Below are positions 1 to 12,500 of a DNA stretch of 64,000 bases, one piece after another. The translations under genes were made by a program, and so were the position numbers. The notes under the pieces are model-generated. The model was not told the DNA's origin, did not search any database, and saw nothing but the letters and a program-made list of their open reading frames with translations. The DNA comes from Schistocerca nitens (Eukaryota; Arthropoda; Insecta; Orthoptera; Acrididae): positions 536,381,102 to 536,445,101 of the forward strand of contig NC_064616.1 of NCBI RefSeq assembly GCF_023898315.1. The letters are read 5' to 3'. How positions within the stretch are numbered: position 1 is the stretch's first letter; each line of letters opens with the position of its first letter.

Positions 1-112
1 ACCAGTACCTCGTCTCCTACCTTCCGAATTTCGCAGAAGCTCTTCTGCGGAACGTGCAGAACCAGCACTCCTGGAAGAAAGTATATTGCGGAAACATGGC
101 TTATCCACAGCC
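1..112 (-). repeat. Partial copy of tRNA-headed repeat (tail part)
   Basis: This stretch matches 51541-51676 closely: the same order of words around 'cgtctcctaccttcc', 'cagaagctc' and 'acatggctta' occurs in both. It is the non-tRNA part of the repeat described at 51392-51738. The tRNA-like head would lie left of the window. The copy stops at about 112, where gypsy-like sequence begins. Confidence 0.7.
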
Positions 113-499
113 AATAACTACTGGCTGCACAAGCTGCGTCGGCTGCACAACCACAACCGACCAACCAACCAGTCCAACAAGTATCACCGACCATTATACC
201 ACCGTTCCTTCAATTTAACGACAAAGAAGAGGAACGGGTCGAATACGTGACAAAGTTCCAAGCACATTACAAGTTCATGGTGTTCAAGATACTGTAAACT
301 TACAATATTTCCTATCGATTGAGTGGTCATCTGTGTTCAGGATAATACAAGAGCTATTCCCAACTGAGTCTCCCGACGAACTCAACTAAGTAAGACCAAG
401 TAATTGCTGCATTCACTCAACACTACGACCAGCAATTCCAAGTAGCTGCAGTTACATATCAGTTCATACGCTTGCAGTAAAAGCCAGAGCCAATGTACC

Positions 500-1022
500 G
501 CCAGTCACGGAGTGGGCTTGCACCTTTTCCTGTTTTGCGTGGCACTATAACAGCGCAGGAGTACACTGATGCTGGAAGCACCATATTGCTTCCCACTGTG
601 GAAGAGCAATTCGAGGATGGCGATATCATCTTTCATTACCATCGAGCACCTGTTCATAATAGACGGCCTGTGGCGGAGTGGTTACACGACAATAACGTCC
701 CTGTAGTTGACTGGCCTTCACAGATTCCTGACGTGATCCCTATAGAACACCTTTTGGATGTTTTGGAACGCCGATTTCGCGCCAGGCCTCACCGACCGAC
801 ACCGATACCTTTCCTCAGTGGAGCCCTCTGTGAAGAATGGGCTGCCATTCCCCAAGAAACCTTCCAGCACCTGATTGGACGAATGCCTATGAGAGTAGAA
901 GCTGTCATCAAGGCTAAGGGTGGGCCAACACCATATTAAATTTCAACATTCCCGATGGAGGGAGCCACGAACTAGTGAGTCGTTTTCAGCCGGGTGTCCC
1001 GATACATTTGATCACATTGTGT
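500..1022 (+). mobile_element. Tc1-like transposon, 3' part only
   Basis: Residues coded at about 500-938 match the C-terminal half of the Tc1 transposase at 55426-55827: shared words include LLPTVE, EWLHDNN, DVLERR and ARPHRPT. The stretch IPIEHLLDVLERR carries the catalytic glutamate context of DD34E. The usual HDNAP-like aspartate motif reads HYHRAP, so the second catalytic aspartate is lost. The right end at about 993-1022 is a terminal inverted repeat matching the end of the 54528-56116 element. The left half is missing. The fragment sits in gypsy gag-like sequence, with TA at the right junction. Confidence 0.8.
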
Positions 1023-1651
1023 ATGAACAAGTAATCGCTTCATTAACTCAATACTATGACCAGAAAGTCCAAGTAGCTGCAGTTAGATACCAGTTCCTTC
1101 GCTTGCAGATCAAGCCGGAACAAACGTACCGCCAGTGGTACACGGAATTAAATGTAAATTTAAGTGTAGTTGTGGCAACTTTTACAGTCATTTAATGATA
1201 CAGGATGCAATAACATTCAATGTCCAAGATAGTAGAATGCGGGAACAGACCTAAAGGTATTCTGATCCGTCAGTTCCCCAAGTACAGTAAATATTGGTGC
1301 AATATGATTCGAATGCCACAGCGGTAGAAAAGCTTGACCAGGGACCGATTTTTGGGATCGAGTCGCCTCTTGTTAGCGACCGCTCCAAGCAGCCACAACA
1401 ACGAGCGCGTACTGTAAATTTAGTGAAGTCTTTACCTAGATGTTTTACTCGTCATAAAAGACAGGATGGCCCGTCACGTAACGCAGCGTATCACATGCGA
1501 GGAAAAAAATGCCATGTCCAAGCAGTTAGTTTGCAACGGCACAAAACCGCCAATTTAGCCCGTTCCCAGAAAAAAACAGGCTCGTGCACATGCAGTGAAC
1601 CCTGTATTTTCAAAATCTACAACAGTTACTGACAAATGAAAGATTAAGGTT

Positions 1652-4140
1652 GTGTCCCCTTTTCACGCTAGTGCTGTGCAACGATCTTATTACATACGAT
1701 TTGTTTCATTACGAATTTCTGTCCGTCGTGTGAACTTTCTGTTAGATGCAGGTGCCTCAGTAACTTCGCTTAACCGTCCCACGTGTGAACAGTTAGGCTC
1801 ACCACCCCTTTCTAAATCCAGCAAGCCCCTCATTGCTTACAATGGACAAGAAACTCCAGTGCTGGGACAGTGTAGTTTCCCTGCCACTTACATATCCCAC
1901 TCTAGGACAGTGAATGTTACTGTGTTAAAATCAAGAGACAGTGAAAACATTCTCGGTTTAGATGCCTTTCATTTGTGTGTATTTAGCAACGAAGACAGTG
2001 AACATTCAGTGTCTGCTTTTGAACAAACGGACAGTGCAGCTAGCTTAAAGACTTTCATGAACTATTTTCCGAAGGAATAGGAAAAGCTAATAACTTTTAG
2101 CCATCTTACATTGAAAGACAATGCACAGTTTAAGTTTCTCCGGGTTCGTACTGATCCAGTTGCTTTATGAGACAAAGTAACCAGTGAATTGCAAGAACTG
2201 CAAGATAATGTGGCAGTTGCTCCCATTGAAACTTGTCAATGGGCAAGTCCTCTCGTTTTGTTGCCTAAGCCTCCTTGTCACAATCGCATTTGTGCTGACT
2301 TCAAGTATACAGCAAACCCACAGACTATAGTTGACACTTATCCGTTACCTCACTCTGAGGAACTTACGGACAGGCATGCTGCAGGATCTTACTTTTATAA
2401 GATTGGTTTGCGTGATGCCTAGTTGCAAATTCCATTGGCTGAAGAATCACCAATGTGTTAGTTGTAAATACACATTTAGCACTATTCGAATATTTGCGTT
2501 TTCCCTTCGGTAGTGGATCCGCACCCTCCATTTTTCGGCGTTACTTCGAACAGCTCACTGCAAAAGTGCCATTTTGTTCAAACTACGTTGACAATATTGT
2601 AGTCTCAGGTCGTACACCTGAGGAACAAATTGCCAATTTGCGTACTCTTTTTCGAGTGTTTTCAGAAGCAGGACTCAAGTCTTGTCTCGAAAAGTCTGAT
2701 TTTTTTCAAACTGTGCTACGGTACCTCGGTCATGTAATAAACAGTCAGGGTGTGTACCGACTCCAAACTTATTTGCTAGCAATCCGTGACCTGCCTCTTC
2801 CGCGCAATGTGTGTGGACTGCAGCCAGTACTAGGCAAGATGACATACTACATTCGGTTCATACGGAATGTCGCTCAGATCGCGGCTCCATTGCATCGTTT
2901 CGGTCGGAAAAATGTGCCTTTCGTGCGGACCAAAGAGTGTCACGACGCATTTCAGAAACTCAAAAATGCTTTGCCGTTGACTGATGTTTAATATATTTTG
3001 ATCCTGCCAAATCAGTTGTTTAGCAAGTCGACGCTTCTACCTACTGAGTCGGTACTGTGCTTTCGCAAAGAATTGGTGCACAACAGGGACCTATTGCTTT
3101 TGCCTCAAACTTATTAATTGAAACACCGTCCAGTTATTCTCAAATAGAAAAAGAGTCTCTCTCTATTGTGTATGGTGTGACCAAATTCATCACTATTTGT
3201 ATGGTCGCAAATTCTTTTTAGTGACAGATCACACACCTTTGCAGTCCTTGTTTGATTCGTCAAAGCCGGTTCCTACACGCACTGATCAAAAACTGCAACG
3301 TTGGCCTTTGTTGCCCCTGCTGTGTCAGTATGAAACTGTGTACAGGCCTACAGCAAAGCATGGCAATGCAGACGCTCTCTCTCGCCTTTCTATTGGCCCA
3401 GACGCTGATTTTGGTGCATCTGCCGCATATTGTTCCCAAATCGATGCGATCCACTGTGAATTGCTGGCATATTTTCCCTTGCGCTACAGAAAATAGCACA
3501 GGCCACGGATGCAAATCCAGATCTCAAGATTTTGTTGCATTACATTCGGACGTCTTGGCCTCGTTCATTTAACAGTATCCGGAACTCAGTTGAGCACCGA
3601 TATATGGCACGTCGGCATAACCTGTCAGTCAAATTTCTCATTCAAAATGACAGTGGAAAATCGAGTGTGCTTGTTCCCAAAGCTTTGCAAAAGAATGTGT
3701 TGCGGTTGCTCCACCAAGGACATTAGGGAATTGTTCGCAATAAACAGTTAGCGCGACGACACTGTTCTTGGCAGAGCATGGACGCCCATATTGAACAGAT
3801 GAGATCACAGTGTCGCGCATGTTCGGAAAACTAATCCGCTCCGCCACAGACATTCTCAGCTTGTCCTAATACTCAACTGCCATGGCCGCGGGTGCACATT
3901 GACTTTTCAGGACCATTTTTTAACACACGTTGGCTCATAGTGCTAGACTATTTTACCAAGTTCCCATTTGCGGTGCCCATGGCTTCTAGCACATCACATA
4001 GCGCCATTCAATCGTTGACCTCAATTTTTTGCATGGAAGGTTTGCCAGAAGTTCTTGTGTCAGACAACGGACCACAGTTCACTTCACGTGATTTGGAACA
4101 GTTTTTTGACGAAATGGCATTCGTCATGTAACAAGTGCTC
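1652..4140 (+). pseudogene. Gypsy-type pol remnants (protease, RT, RNase H, integrase)
   Basis: The region holds recognisable pol parts of the surrounding fossil. The protease active-site context LLDAGASVTSLN is near 1740. The reverse transcriptase shows the fingers/palm pattern ASPLVLLPK and the later ..RYLGHVINSQGV.. typical of gypsy RT (2240-2760). RNase H has TDHTPLQSLF and the HGNADALSR motif (3225-3380). Integrase has HIDFSGPF and VLVSDNGPQFTS (3895-4090). These identify the family; the pieces do not form a working gene. Confidence 0.85.
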
Positions 4141-4500
4141 CGTTTCACTTCCGTTCCAACGGGGAAGCAGAATGCTTCGTACACACCTTAAACAACATGT
4201 GGCCAAGCTTCGCACCACCACACACTGGGACAGGCCCTGCAACTATTTCAGATTCACGGCTCAGGGAACCGCGCGACCTTCGCAGCCGCCCGCCGGTACC
4301 TGCAGGGCACCCGAAGAGGAGCGGATAGACGATGTGCCCTCGCCCCCGCCGTCTCTGCTGGGTGACCCAATGGACGCGGACCAGTATCTGCCGTCGCCGT
4401 CGCCATCGGCTTCATCGCATCAGCACCCGCCTTCAGTCCTGAACATGTGCCCTGCCAGTAGTTTTACGGAGGATGTTCCTGTCGATTCATAACTAGATAG

Positions 4501-5090
4501 CGGGATACAGACGGGAGTACACCATCCTCCACGATCATGGCTCCCAGCTCATCTCTACGTCCAGCGTCCACCCTCCCTCTCCGTTGTCGTTCGCGTCCTT
4601 CCTACGCGACAATGGTTTGGGATTTCGTGGGGGAGGGTGGCGAGGGGGGGGGGGCAGGGGAGTGGTCGTGGGTGCAGGGGGGAGGAACGTGCTGACGTAA
4701 GCTGTCGCTAGCACACTAGTCGCAAAGATGAAGCTCAGAGATAGATAGTAGGCGCTGGATCAAGCGCATCTATCAGGAGAGAGGTCAGAAACACACAAAC
4801 AAGCAACAAAGCACGCCGTCAACGTCCTCTAGGCTTCACGTACTTAGGCCGCCGCCGCTGACCAGAGGGGCGCACTGATTCACAGACTCACTCATTCCAG
4901 TTTGGCGTCTTTCATTCACTCGTAGAGTGGGCTGTGTTCGTCACAGGCTACAACTGTACATAGCGACGGGACTATCGACTATAGTGGGACTAGCAGTGAT
5001 ACTGAAGTTCCTAATAGCGAGATTACTGATATTGTCTGCAAGAGGGCTATTACAATGAGCTTGTACCACAACACATGAACTCTATTCAAG
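4501..5090 (+). other. Possible 3' untranslated/LTR zone of the gypsy fossil
   Basis: A purine-rich, G-rich tract at about 4625-4690 follows the pol remnants. In Ty3/gypsy elements a polypurine tract lies just before the 3' LTR, so the 3' LTR may start near 4665-4700. No second LTR copy lies in the window for comparison, so the limits cannot be fixed. Confidence 0.3.
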
Positions 5091-6650
5091 GTAAGTAAAA
5101 GTTAATATAAATAAATAACCGTATTAATCCATGTGTGCATATGTGTTGTAGAAAGAGGATACCAGCCAATCATAACAACATCCTCTCCCTTGCTTCCTTG
5201 CGGTACAAGACTCTACACTTACGAGAAACGTACGTGGAGAGCCGAAGTTGTTAAGAGGACCGCTAGCGAAATGCTGGAAATCCGTTCGAATTGTAGTTCG
5301 GTGCGAAATTTCATGTGTCTCTAATAGGTTAGTTTTCAAAACCTAATACAGCTGATGTCAAAAAATTCAAAATTGTCGAATGTATTTCTTAATAGTGATA
5401 AGTGACAGAACGGAATAAATATATGGAATACTGGACCAACAATCACAATCATTTTGTTTTAACTACATTGCCTCATATGGAACATCAAAATGGGGTGTGA
5501 TGCAGTTGTATGACATTACATCAAGCTTTCTTAGTGGTATTCAGGCAGTATATCATCAACTGCAGTCTCTCTAATTGCTGGGCAAAGGTGACTGTAGTAA
5601 TACATTGAACAATGCTAAAGGGACAAACATTCGGCATGGGGTGCCCATTTCTTTTAAATTGTTTTTAAGTCTTGAGAACAGTACGGAATATATGACATTG
5701 TCAAGACTGAGGTATTCCCCCAAAAGGACAATCCACTGAGGTTGCACATAATGTTGATACTTGTTGTCACTATGTAACCCCCTAAATAGCGACAATTATA
5801 TTCCGACAGCGGACAGAGATGTGGAAATGGAATAGATAGTCTCCTCGATAAGGAACGGAGCATAGTCACTGGCGCGACGCGGAAGCAGAGGTAGATAAAA
5901 GCCACATCTAAGACGTGCAAATCCTTTGGTTCCTGGCGTCTTTCAATAACGGTGAACTACGTTCGGAAAGCAGTTCGCACACTACTTACATGAAATATTC
6001 CTTTACGATACATAATACTATCCTGGTGATTTCTTCGCTTTGGACTTTGATTTAGATTTGGTTACAGCTGGGGCTATTTGAAGAGTGGAAGTGGAACAAT
6101 TTCTACGTACCAAATGTCCCATTTGTCAGAAGATCAAAAAACCATATATCTCTTTTCGTACCTTACTTACCTGAATCTAAAATATCTTTAAGGTATTCTT
6201 ATAGCACATAATTTTGTTTCCTACCTCATCAGTGCGAAAAGTGATGAGACAAGGTTGCAAATAAATTAGTTATTAAGAACGTTCTAAGTTTCCTGCAAGG
6301 GAACTAGTTCTCAGTGCCAATAGGAAAGCTTTCATGCGAAGTCCCATTGATACAGAAGTACTACGTTTTACTTTTGACAATAAAAGGACAGCTATAAAGC
6401 AGTAATGTTTTAACTAGTAGAACTGTTGTCAAAAAATACTATTTCTCATTTCTTTTACGTTTCCTTACAAGTTAATGACAACATTAAATTTATGAAAACT
6501 TCTGTTTCTTATACAACTGCATTCTTGACACCCGAATTTACAATGCTTGCTGTAACTCTCTGTGGTGTCGAAAAAAAAAGGCTAATGGTCATCCCATATT
6601 CCTGTTTGGCAACTGAAAAAGATGACACATGATTCATACGAATTACGGAA
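5091..6650. other. No gene or known repeat recognised
   Basis: AT-rich unique-looking sequence. A short GT...AG pair at about 5091-5151 is followed by an open stretch up to 5324, but nothing supports a gene. No repeat family was recognised. Confidence 0.5.
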
Positions 6651-6654
6651 TGAT

Positions 6655-7490
6655 ACACACTCAGCCATAACATTATGACGACCTACCTAATAGCCGGTTG
6701 TCCACCTTTGGCACAAATATCAAAGGCGACACATCGTGGAATGGAAGAAATGAGGCCTTGGTATGTCGCTGCACACACAAGTCACCTAATTTGAATAAAT
6801 TCCGGGGAGGGAGGCGACGAGCTCTGACGCCACGTTCAATCACATCCCAGAGGTATTGAATCGGGTTCAAATCTGTCGAGTTGTGGGACCAGCACATAAA
6901 CTGGAATTCACCAATGTGTTCCTAGAACCATTCCATCACACTCCTGGTCTTAAGAAATGGTGCATAATTTTGTTGAAAAACTTGGCACATGTATGGGTCG
7001 TCGGCTGCGAAGGCACATCGTTAGGAGTGTTCGGTGCACTGTGTGTTCAGCCGCAATTGCACTCTGTCCAGCATTAAAGTGTAATGTTAGTTCCCGCACA
7101 GTTCGCCACCTGTCCTGTTTTACCAGTCTGTCCAGCCTTCGACGTGCGACATCTTTAATGAGGCGTGGCCGCCCAACCCCTCGACTTCCCGACGTGGTTT
7201 CGCCTTGGTTTGGCCACGTGTTGAAGACAATGACCAGAGCATTCCTCGACCACTCGACAAGTCGCACAGTTTCCGAAACGCTCGCGCCCAGCCTCCAGGC
7301 TATCACAATCTGTCCTCAGTTCAACTCAGATAGATAGCGCGTCTTCCCCATTCTACATATGGACTGCACGCACACTGATAACACATGCACCGGGCATGTA
7401 TCTGATTAGAAGTCATTCCTCACCAGGTGACGTTGCTATCTCCAACCGATAGTGCGTCGGTGGTCATTATGTTCAGGCAGTTCACTATGT
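6655..7490 (-). mobile_element. Tc1-like transposon, internally deleted, minus strand
   Basis: The transposase reads on the minus strand from an ATG at 7351 (MGKTRYLSEL). A stop after SELN breaks it early, and a helix-turn-helix-like region follows down to about 6950. The reading then jumps to the C-terminal motif TDLNPIQYLWDVIERG at about 6897-6673, so most of the DDE catalytic core is deleted. Ends: 'ataacattatgacgacctac' near 6667-6686 is matched in reverse by 'ggtggtcattatgttcaggc' near 7460-7480, which I read as decayed terminal inverted repeats. It is a dead, non-autonomous copy. Confidence 0.75.
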
Positions 7491-7960
7491 GTGTGTTTGG
7501 GAGTATGAGTGTGCGTGTGAGTCTGTATATTTCTGATGTGTGTTCGCATACAGTACGTGCATATACATACATACGTATAAACAGAAGAACAATCACTGCT
7601 AACCTATCAGTTTCAGTAAATAACCGGCGACACGTCCCGGTTCCGCGCGGGTGGCGTTAATTGTGTGCGGCCGGATGACTTGCCTGGGGTAGCAGTTATG
7701 CATTATATACAAAAATCGTGCCCCTAAATAGGTCTCCCTCTAAGTGAAACGGTATAAAAATCTCTGCAGAGGTTCTTGAGATTATTCTTCGCATGCAGGC
7801 AGACAACCGTAAGTAGCGACTGTGCCACGAGTCCTCAGTTACACCTGCGAACTCGTGTACTCGCTCTACTAATCACGGTGTCTCAGTACAGCTCTACCCG
7901 ACAACAGATTCAAGAGTTGTGTTGTCGGTCACAAGAACAGCGGCGGAGAGTGACGAGTGG
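7491..7960 (+). promoter_or_regulatory. TATA-containing promoter-like or LTR-like sequence
   Basis: TATAAAA at about 7754 lies in a CpG-containing stretch that continues on the other side of the SINE (8155-8252). No coding region follows. It could be an old solo LTR or another retroelement's 5' region. No matching copy lies in the window, so the assignment is weak. Confidence 0.25.
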
Positions 7961-7972
7961 AGTCTCTAAGGA

Positions 7973-8154
7973 AAAATGGTTCAAATGGCTCTGAGCACTA
8001 TGGGACTCAACTTCTGAGGTCATTAGTCCCCTAGAACTTAGAACTAGATAAAACTAACTAATCTAAGGACATCACACACATCCATGCCCGAGGCAGGATT
8101 CGAACCTGCGACCGTAGTGGTCTCGCGGTTCCAGACTGCAGCGCCTAGAACCAC
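7973..8154 (-). mobile_element. tRNA-derived SINE (main grasshopper type)
   Basis: Full-length copy in reverse orientation. The tRNA-like head is on the right: the B box reads 'ggttcgaatcctgc' on the minus strand, with a type II (Leu/Ser-like) variable arm and a GCCGAGCGG-type A box. The tail ends in 'agccatttgaaccat'. It is flanked by perfect 12-bp target duplications, agtctctaagga, at 7961-7972 and 8155-8166, which fix its limits exactly. Confidence 0.95.
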
Positions 8155-8252
8155 AGTCTCTAAGGACACGGAGACGGCGAGTTCAGAGATGATGTCAGAG
8201 GAGCCGCTGGCGAGTTTAGAGCGAGTTCACGAAGTGCATTTCTGGGTTCTAA

Positions 8253-9408
8253 TATACACTGAAGAGCCAAAGAAACTGTGCAACACGACGTGGTATGGAC
8301 TCGTCTAATGTCTGAAGTGGTGCTGGACTGAACTGACACCATGAATCCTGCAGGTCTGTCCATACATCCGTAAGAGTACGAGGGGGTCGAGATCTCTTCT
8401 GTACAGCACGGTTCAAGCCATCCCATATATGCTCAATAATGTTCATTTCTGGGGAGTTTGGTGGACAGCGGAAGTATTTAAACTCAGAAGAGTGTTCCTG
8501 GAGTTACACTGTGGCAATTCTGAACATGTGAGGTGTCGCATTGTCCTACTAGAGTTGTCCAAGTCCGCTGGAAAGCACGATGGCCATGAATGGATGCAGG
8601 TGATCAGACAGGATGTTTACGAACGTGTCACCTGTCGCAGTCATATCTAGACCTATCGGGGCTCCCATAGCACTTGAACTGCACACGCTCCACTACATTA
8701 CAGTCTCCACCAGCTTGAAGAGTCCCCTGCTGACATTCATGAGGTCGTCTCCATACCCTCACACGTGCATCCGCTCGATATAATTTGAAACGAGACTCTT
8801 CCGACTAGGCAACATGTTTCCAGTCATCAACAGTCCAATGTCGGTGTTGACGTGCCCAGGGGAGGCATAAAGCTTTCTCATGCAGTCATCAAGGGGACTC
8901 GAGTTGGCCTTCGGCTCTGAAAGCCCATAACGATGATGTTTCGTTGAATAGTTCGCACGCTAGCACATGTTGATGGCGAAGCATTTAAACAGCAGCAATT
9001 AGCGGAAGGGTTGCACTTCCGTCACGTTGAACTATTCTTTTCAGTCGTCGTTAGTTCCGTTCTCACAGGATCTTTTTCCGGCCGCAGCACTGTCGGAGAT
9101 TTGATGTTTTATCGGATTCCTGATATCCACGGTACACTCGTGAAATTAGCGTACTGGAAAATCCCCACTTCATCGCTATCTCGGAGGTGCTGTTGCCCAT
9201 CACTCGTTCGCCTATTATAACGCCACGTTCAAACTCACTTAAATCTTGATAGCCTGCCATTGTAGCAGCAATAACCGATCTACCACACGCACCAGACACT
9301 TGTAGTCTTATATGGGCGTTACCGACCGCAGCGCCGTATTCTGCCTATTTACATATCTCCGTATTTGAATACTCATGCCAATACCAGTTTCTTTGGCGCT
9401 TCAGTATA
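8253..9408 (-). mobile_element. Tc1-like transposon, degenerate, minus strand
   Basis: Terminal inverted repeats are visible: 'tatacactgaagagccaaag' at 8253 is mirrored by 'ctttggcgcttcagtata' ending at 9408. The minus-strand transposase starts with MAGYQDLSEFERGVIIGE at about 9260, followed by a helix-turn-helix-like segment (SEIAMKWGFSSTLISRVY). The catalytic middle is decayed. The C-terminal part reads IIEHIWDGLNRAVQKR (about 8446-8300), which contains the final glutamate context of DD34E. About 1.16 kb, near the usual Tc1 length, with TA at both ends. Inactive. Confidence 0.85.
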
Positions 9409-9439
9409 GATCCATTATCGCGTCAAGTTGCTACAACAC

Positions 9440-9500
9440 ACCCTTGCGGCATTGAGTCCGTGGTAGGTAGTGGTCGTAATGTTTCTGACTCGGCAATGTA
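9440..9500 (-). repeat. Solo terminal-repeat fragment of the 6655-7490 Tc1 family
   Basis: The words 'ggtaggtagtggtcgtaatg' at about 9459-9482 match the terminal inverted repeat of the 6655-7490 element. No transposase lies next to it, so it is an end fragment. Confidence 0.5.
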
Positions 9501-12500
9501 GTTTTCTTCCGTCTGCTGTGATTCCATGGATCACGACAACGCGTTACATTTACAAAGCCACGCAAAGGAATATCGAGACAGGCGGTAGGACTGAAAGTTC
9601 GTATATCGTCTTTGAAGCCGGGCCACTCCTATTCACGAATATAAATATATTATGTTCACCTCGCTTTTCTCTACCCAGACATTGATTCGGAACATTGTTG
9701 GCTTTTGTTGTTATTTATGGAGAATCCAATCCCATTCATCGGTATTGATTCACACGTGAGGCACTGAATTAAAATGACGAAAGGAGAAATTATAAAAATT
9801 CAGCAAATGAAGCAGGGAATAGGAAATAAAGACGTACAAAATATGAGACTGGGAAAAAATATAAAAGAATGAGAAGTTGTGAATGGTCAGAGGACAGAGG
9901 CAAAGCGTCAGAACTTACCAGGGAACGGATGGTTGCTGACAAAGGAACTGCAATCCTGAAAAAGGTAAATACTGAAGCGTCTGAACATTACCGAAGTATG
10001 TTTAATCTGTCATGATTTCAAATCACTGATACGAATTAGTTGGAGAAAAATGGAAAAACTGCTAGACACCGCTCTCGGGAAAGATACGTTGCTGTGCCAG
10101 ACAAATTTGCACACTAGGCCGTATTAATACTATGACGTATCTCAGAAGGAAACATCACCAATGTGACCTCATACCTTCAATAGATGTCAGCCCCAGCAAT
10201 AGATCCCGTAAGAAAATTAGGGCCATAATTTCGATAGTACACAGTTATGACCTTCTGGAAGTACAGCTTATAAACTTTCGTGCGCATCGATCGTTTTACA
10301 GTGAAGTAATAGATTTCTGAAATACTTGTCCCACGTTGGAAACAGGCTTTGTTCATTGCGTCAAAGTATGCAGTTGCTATCCTGTAGCTGGCACCATAGA
10401 TCTCCTTGCATTGAACATTTTTATGTTGCTATTCACAAATTCTGTGCATATGAATGAAACAAATGAGTGTGTAATTAAATAAGTAGCTTAGCGCTGTATA
10501 TTTTAACATACCTGCAATAAAATTTTATCTGGATTTTAAAACTGGCACTATAGAAGTCAACAAAACTTACAGGATTCTGCTAACTAGGGCATAACCACCC
10601 CTGGTAAGCTAACATACATCAACAAGCGACAACATCTGCAGGCCCTTGCATAACAGCAACGTTTACTGTATATGCCATCTGCTATTAAAGCCGACCAACA
10701 GGCTACAGCAGGGATACCGACAAGCTCCCACACTAACCCACAAACAAACCACCAACATTACCCTAGTCTGTGAATCTGGTATATGACCTATCGGACGCAA
10801 AATGTTGATGAACCTAACTGTGGCAGGTATGCTGACGCTGCCTAGAAATCAACACCGGCACCCAGCAGCAACCGCCGCAATAATGGGTATCGATCTGCAT
10901 GATACCCACCAGCAACAAAGCCTACCCTTGCATGATATGTCGCAGGTAGCAAGAAAACCACTACTGCTCTTACAGCCCGACCCAACTATCGCAGAGTTTC
11001 TTTTCCTTGGCTGTTGCCTGGGCACTTTTTTTCCTCTGCCCTTCAATCCGCTACTCTTCGTTCAACTTTCGACCCAGTCTATGTCCACATGAGCGCGTAT
11101 TGATGGTTAACCTTAGCCAGACGGCCCCAAACATCGCAGTACCCGCTTTCTGCGACACCTCACTTTAGTGAAGACTAATCATTATGCAGAGATGGCAGTA
11201 GACCTTTTGTGTTAACCATCATGCCCGTGTGGGTGTAGAGGTCATCCATTGCTTTTTTTCCCTAAAAAGGAGATGCGCTATTTGTTAAAGTCAGTGGCAT
11301 GATGAAATTGTGAATCGAAAATCGTCACTTTAATCACATAATAATTCTTCACTTGCTTATGTTTATTCATTTTGATTTTGAGGTATCCAGAAAATCAGCA
11401 GCAGAATATTATTAAAACAATACTTAAGCTACATATGCATAAGGTTGACTTATCACTCACTCATATGACTAACAGTTTTGGTAAAGAATAATAGCGTTCT
11501 CGGGCAAGATTTCAAAACACGTTGCGCAGATGTGCCCACATCCTCCCTACTCTTCCCTCGTCTTCAACGTTCCGCGAAGGATAGGGCCCTGGTTGTCACT
11601 CCGCTGTACAGTTCTTGGCCCTCGGGCAATAGGCGGCGACAGTATATAGGAAAGCGTAACGATAATCGATGAGCGTGAAAGCTTAAAAGCCGAACTTTCT
11701 GAAATTCCTATCTGCTCGGTATGAGAATAATGGCACAAATAACTCGCAGGATCGATCCTATGAGCGATAACTTGCAAGTGTACTTTTTATATCCTTACAG
11801 CACGATATCAAGTTCGTAATGCTTCCCTATTTGAAGATCGAATAAAGACATGAAAGCCAGAGTTTATGATCTGTCTAGATTTGGAGAAAGCTAAGAACAA
11901 TGTTCGCCACAATACACTCGAAATTCTGAAGGTAGCAGGTACATTGAAAGGAGCGGAAACTATCTACAATCTGTATAGAAGCGAGATTGTCGTCACAAAG
12001 AGTGAGAGGTTTGAAAGCATCAGCCTGTCTTCGGAATGAAGCCCACTTGTCAGTGATTGCCACAATTCTCGTAGTAATAGTCAGGCGCTATATTGGTTGC
12101 ACGTCTACAGACTCTCACTGAAAGATACCTTTGTGGTATAATTATAAAGATGTTATGAGCTGGATTCACTAGTGCTGATTCCTAAAAGTGTTACCCAAGC
12201 GTTTGCTGTCTGTTACTTACTGAAATCCTTCATGAAAAAGAAAACTGAGCGCTAACTACATTCTGCTGAAACACAAATGTGAAAATCCACTGTATCCGCC
12301 TGAAGATGTTCGTTCAAATTCACAAAACGCTTCGTGAAATTAATTAAAAAAGTAGACTAACTCTGTGGTTTTAATTATTTTGCACGATGAGGCAACATTT
12401 GGTTGTGGGCGAAATATGCAGTTCAGTGAGTATGAGTGATATTGCTCATACAAGGAGAAATTTGAGGCTCAGGACAAACTGAATTTTAAGGGTAAGTCTC

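Larger units (their letters stand above)
113..4500 (+). mobile_element. Ty3/gypsy-type LTR retroelement fossil, broken
   Basis: This is the plus-strand remnant of a Ty3/gypsy-like retroelement. In order it shows a gag-like region (about 113-1630, interrupted by a Tc1 fragment), an aspartic-protease region (about 1652-2080), reverse transcriptase (about 2150-2995), RNase H (about 3030-3420) and integrase with a proline-rich C-terminal tail (about 3500-4490). The order PR-RT-RH-IN is that of Ty3/gypsy. It is clearly broken, with more than ten breaks, and looks old. The 5' LTR would lie outside the window. A 110-bp gag-like segment occurs twice, at about 390-499 and 1023-1140, on either side of the Tc1 piece, so two related copies or a rearrangement are involved. 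Confidence 0.85.

Noticed and set aside
5091-5324. Small GT...AG interval followed by a short open frame
   Set aside because: A single short candidate exon with no start-to-stop gene model, no domain and a position next to retroelement debris.
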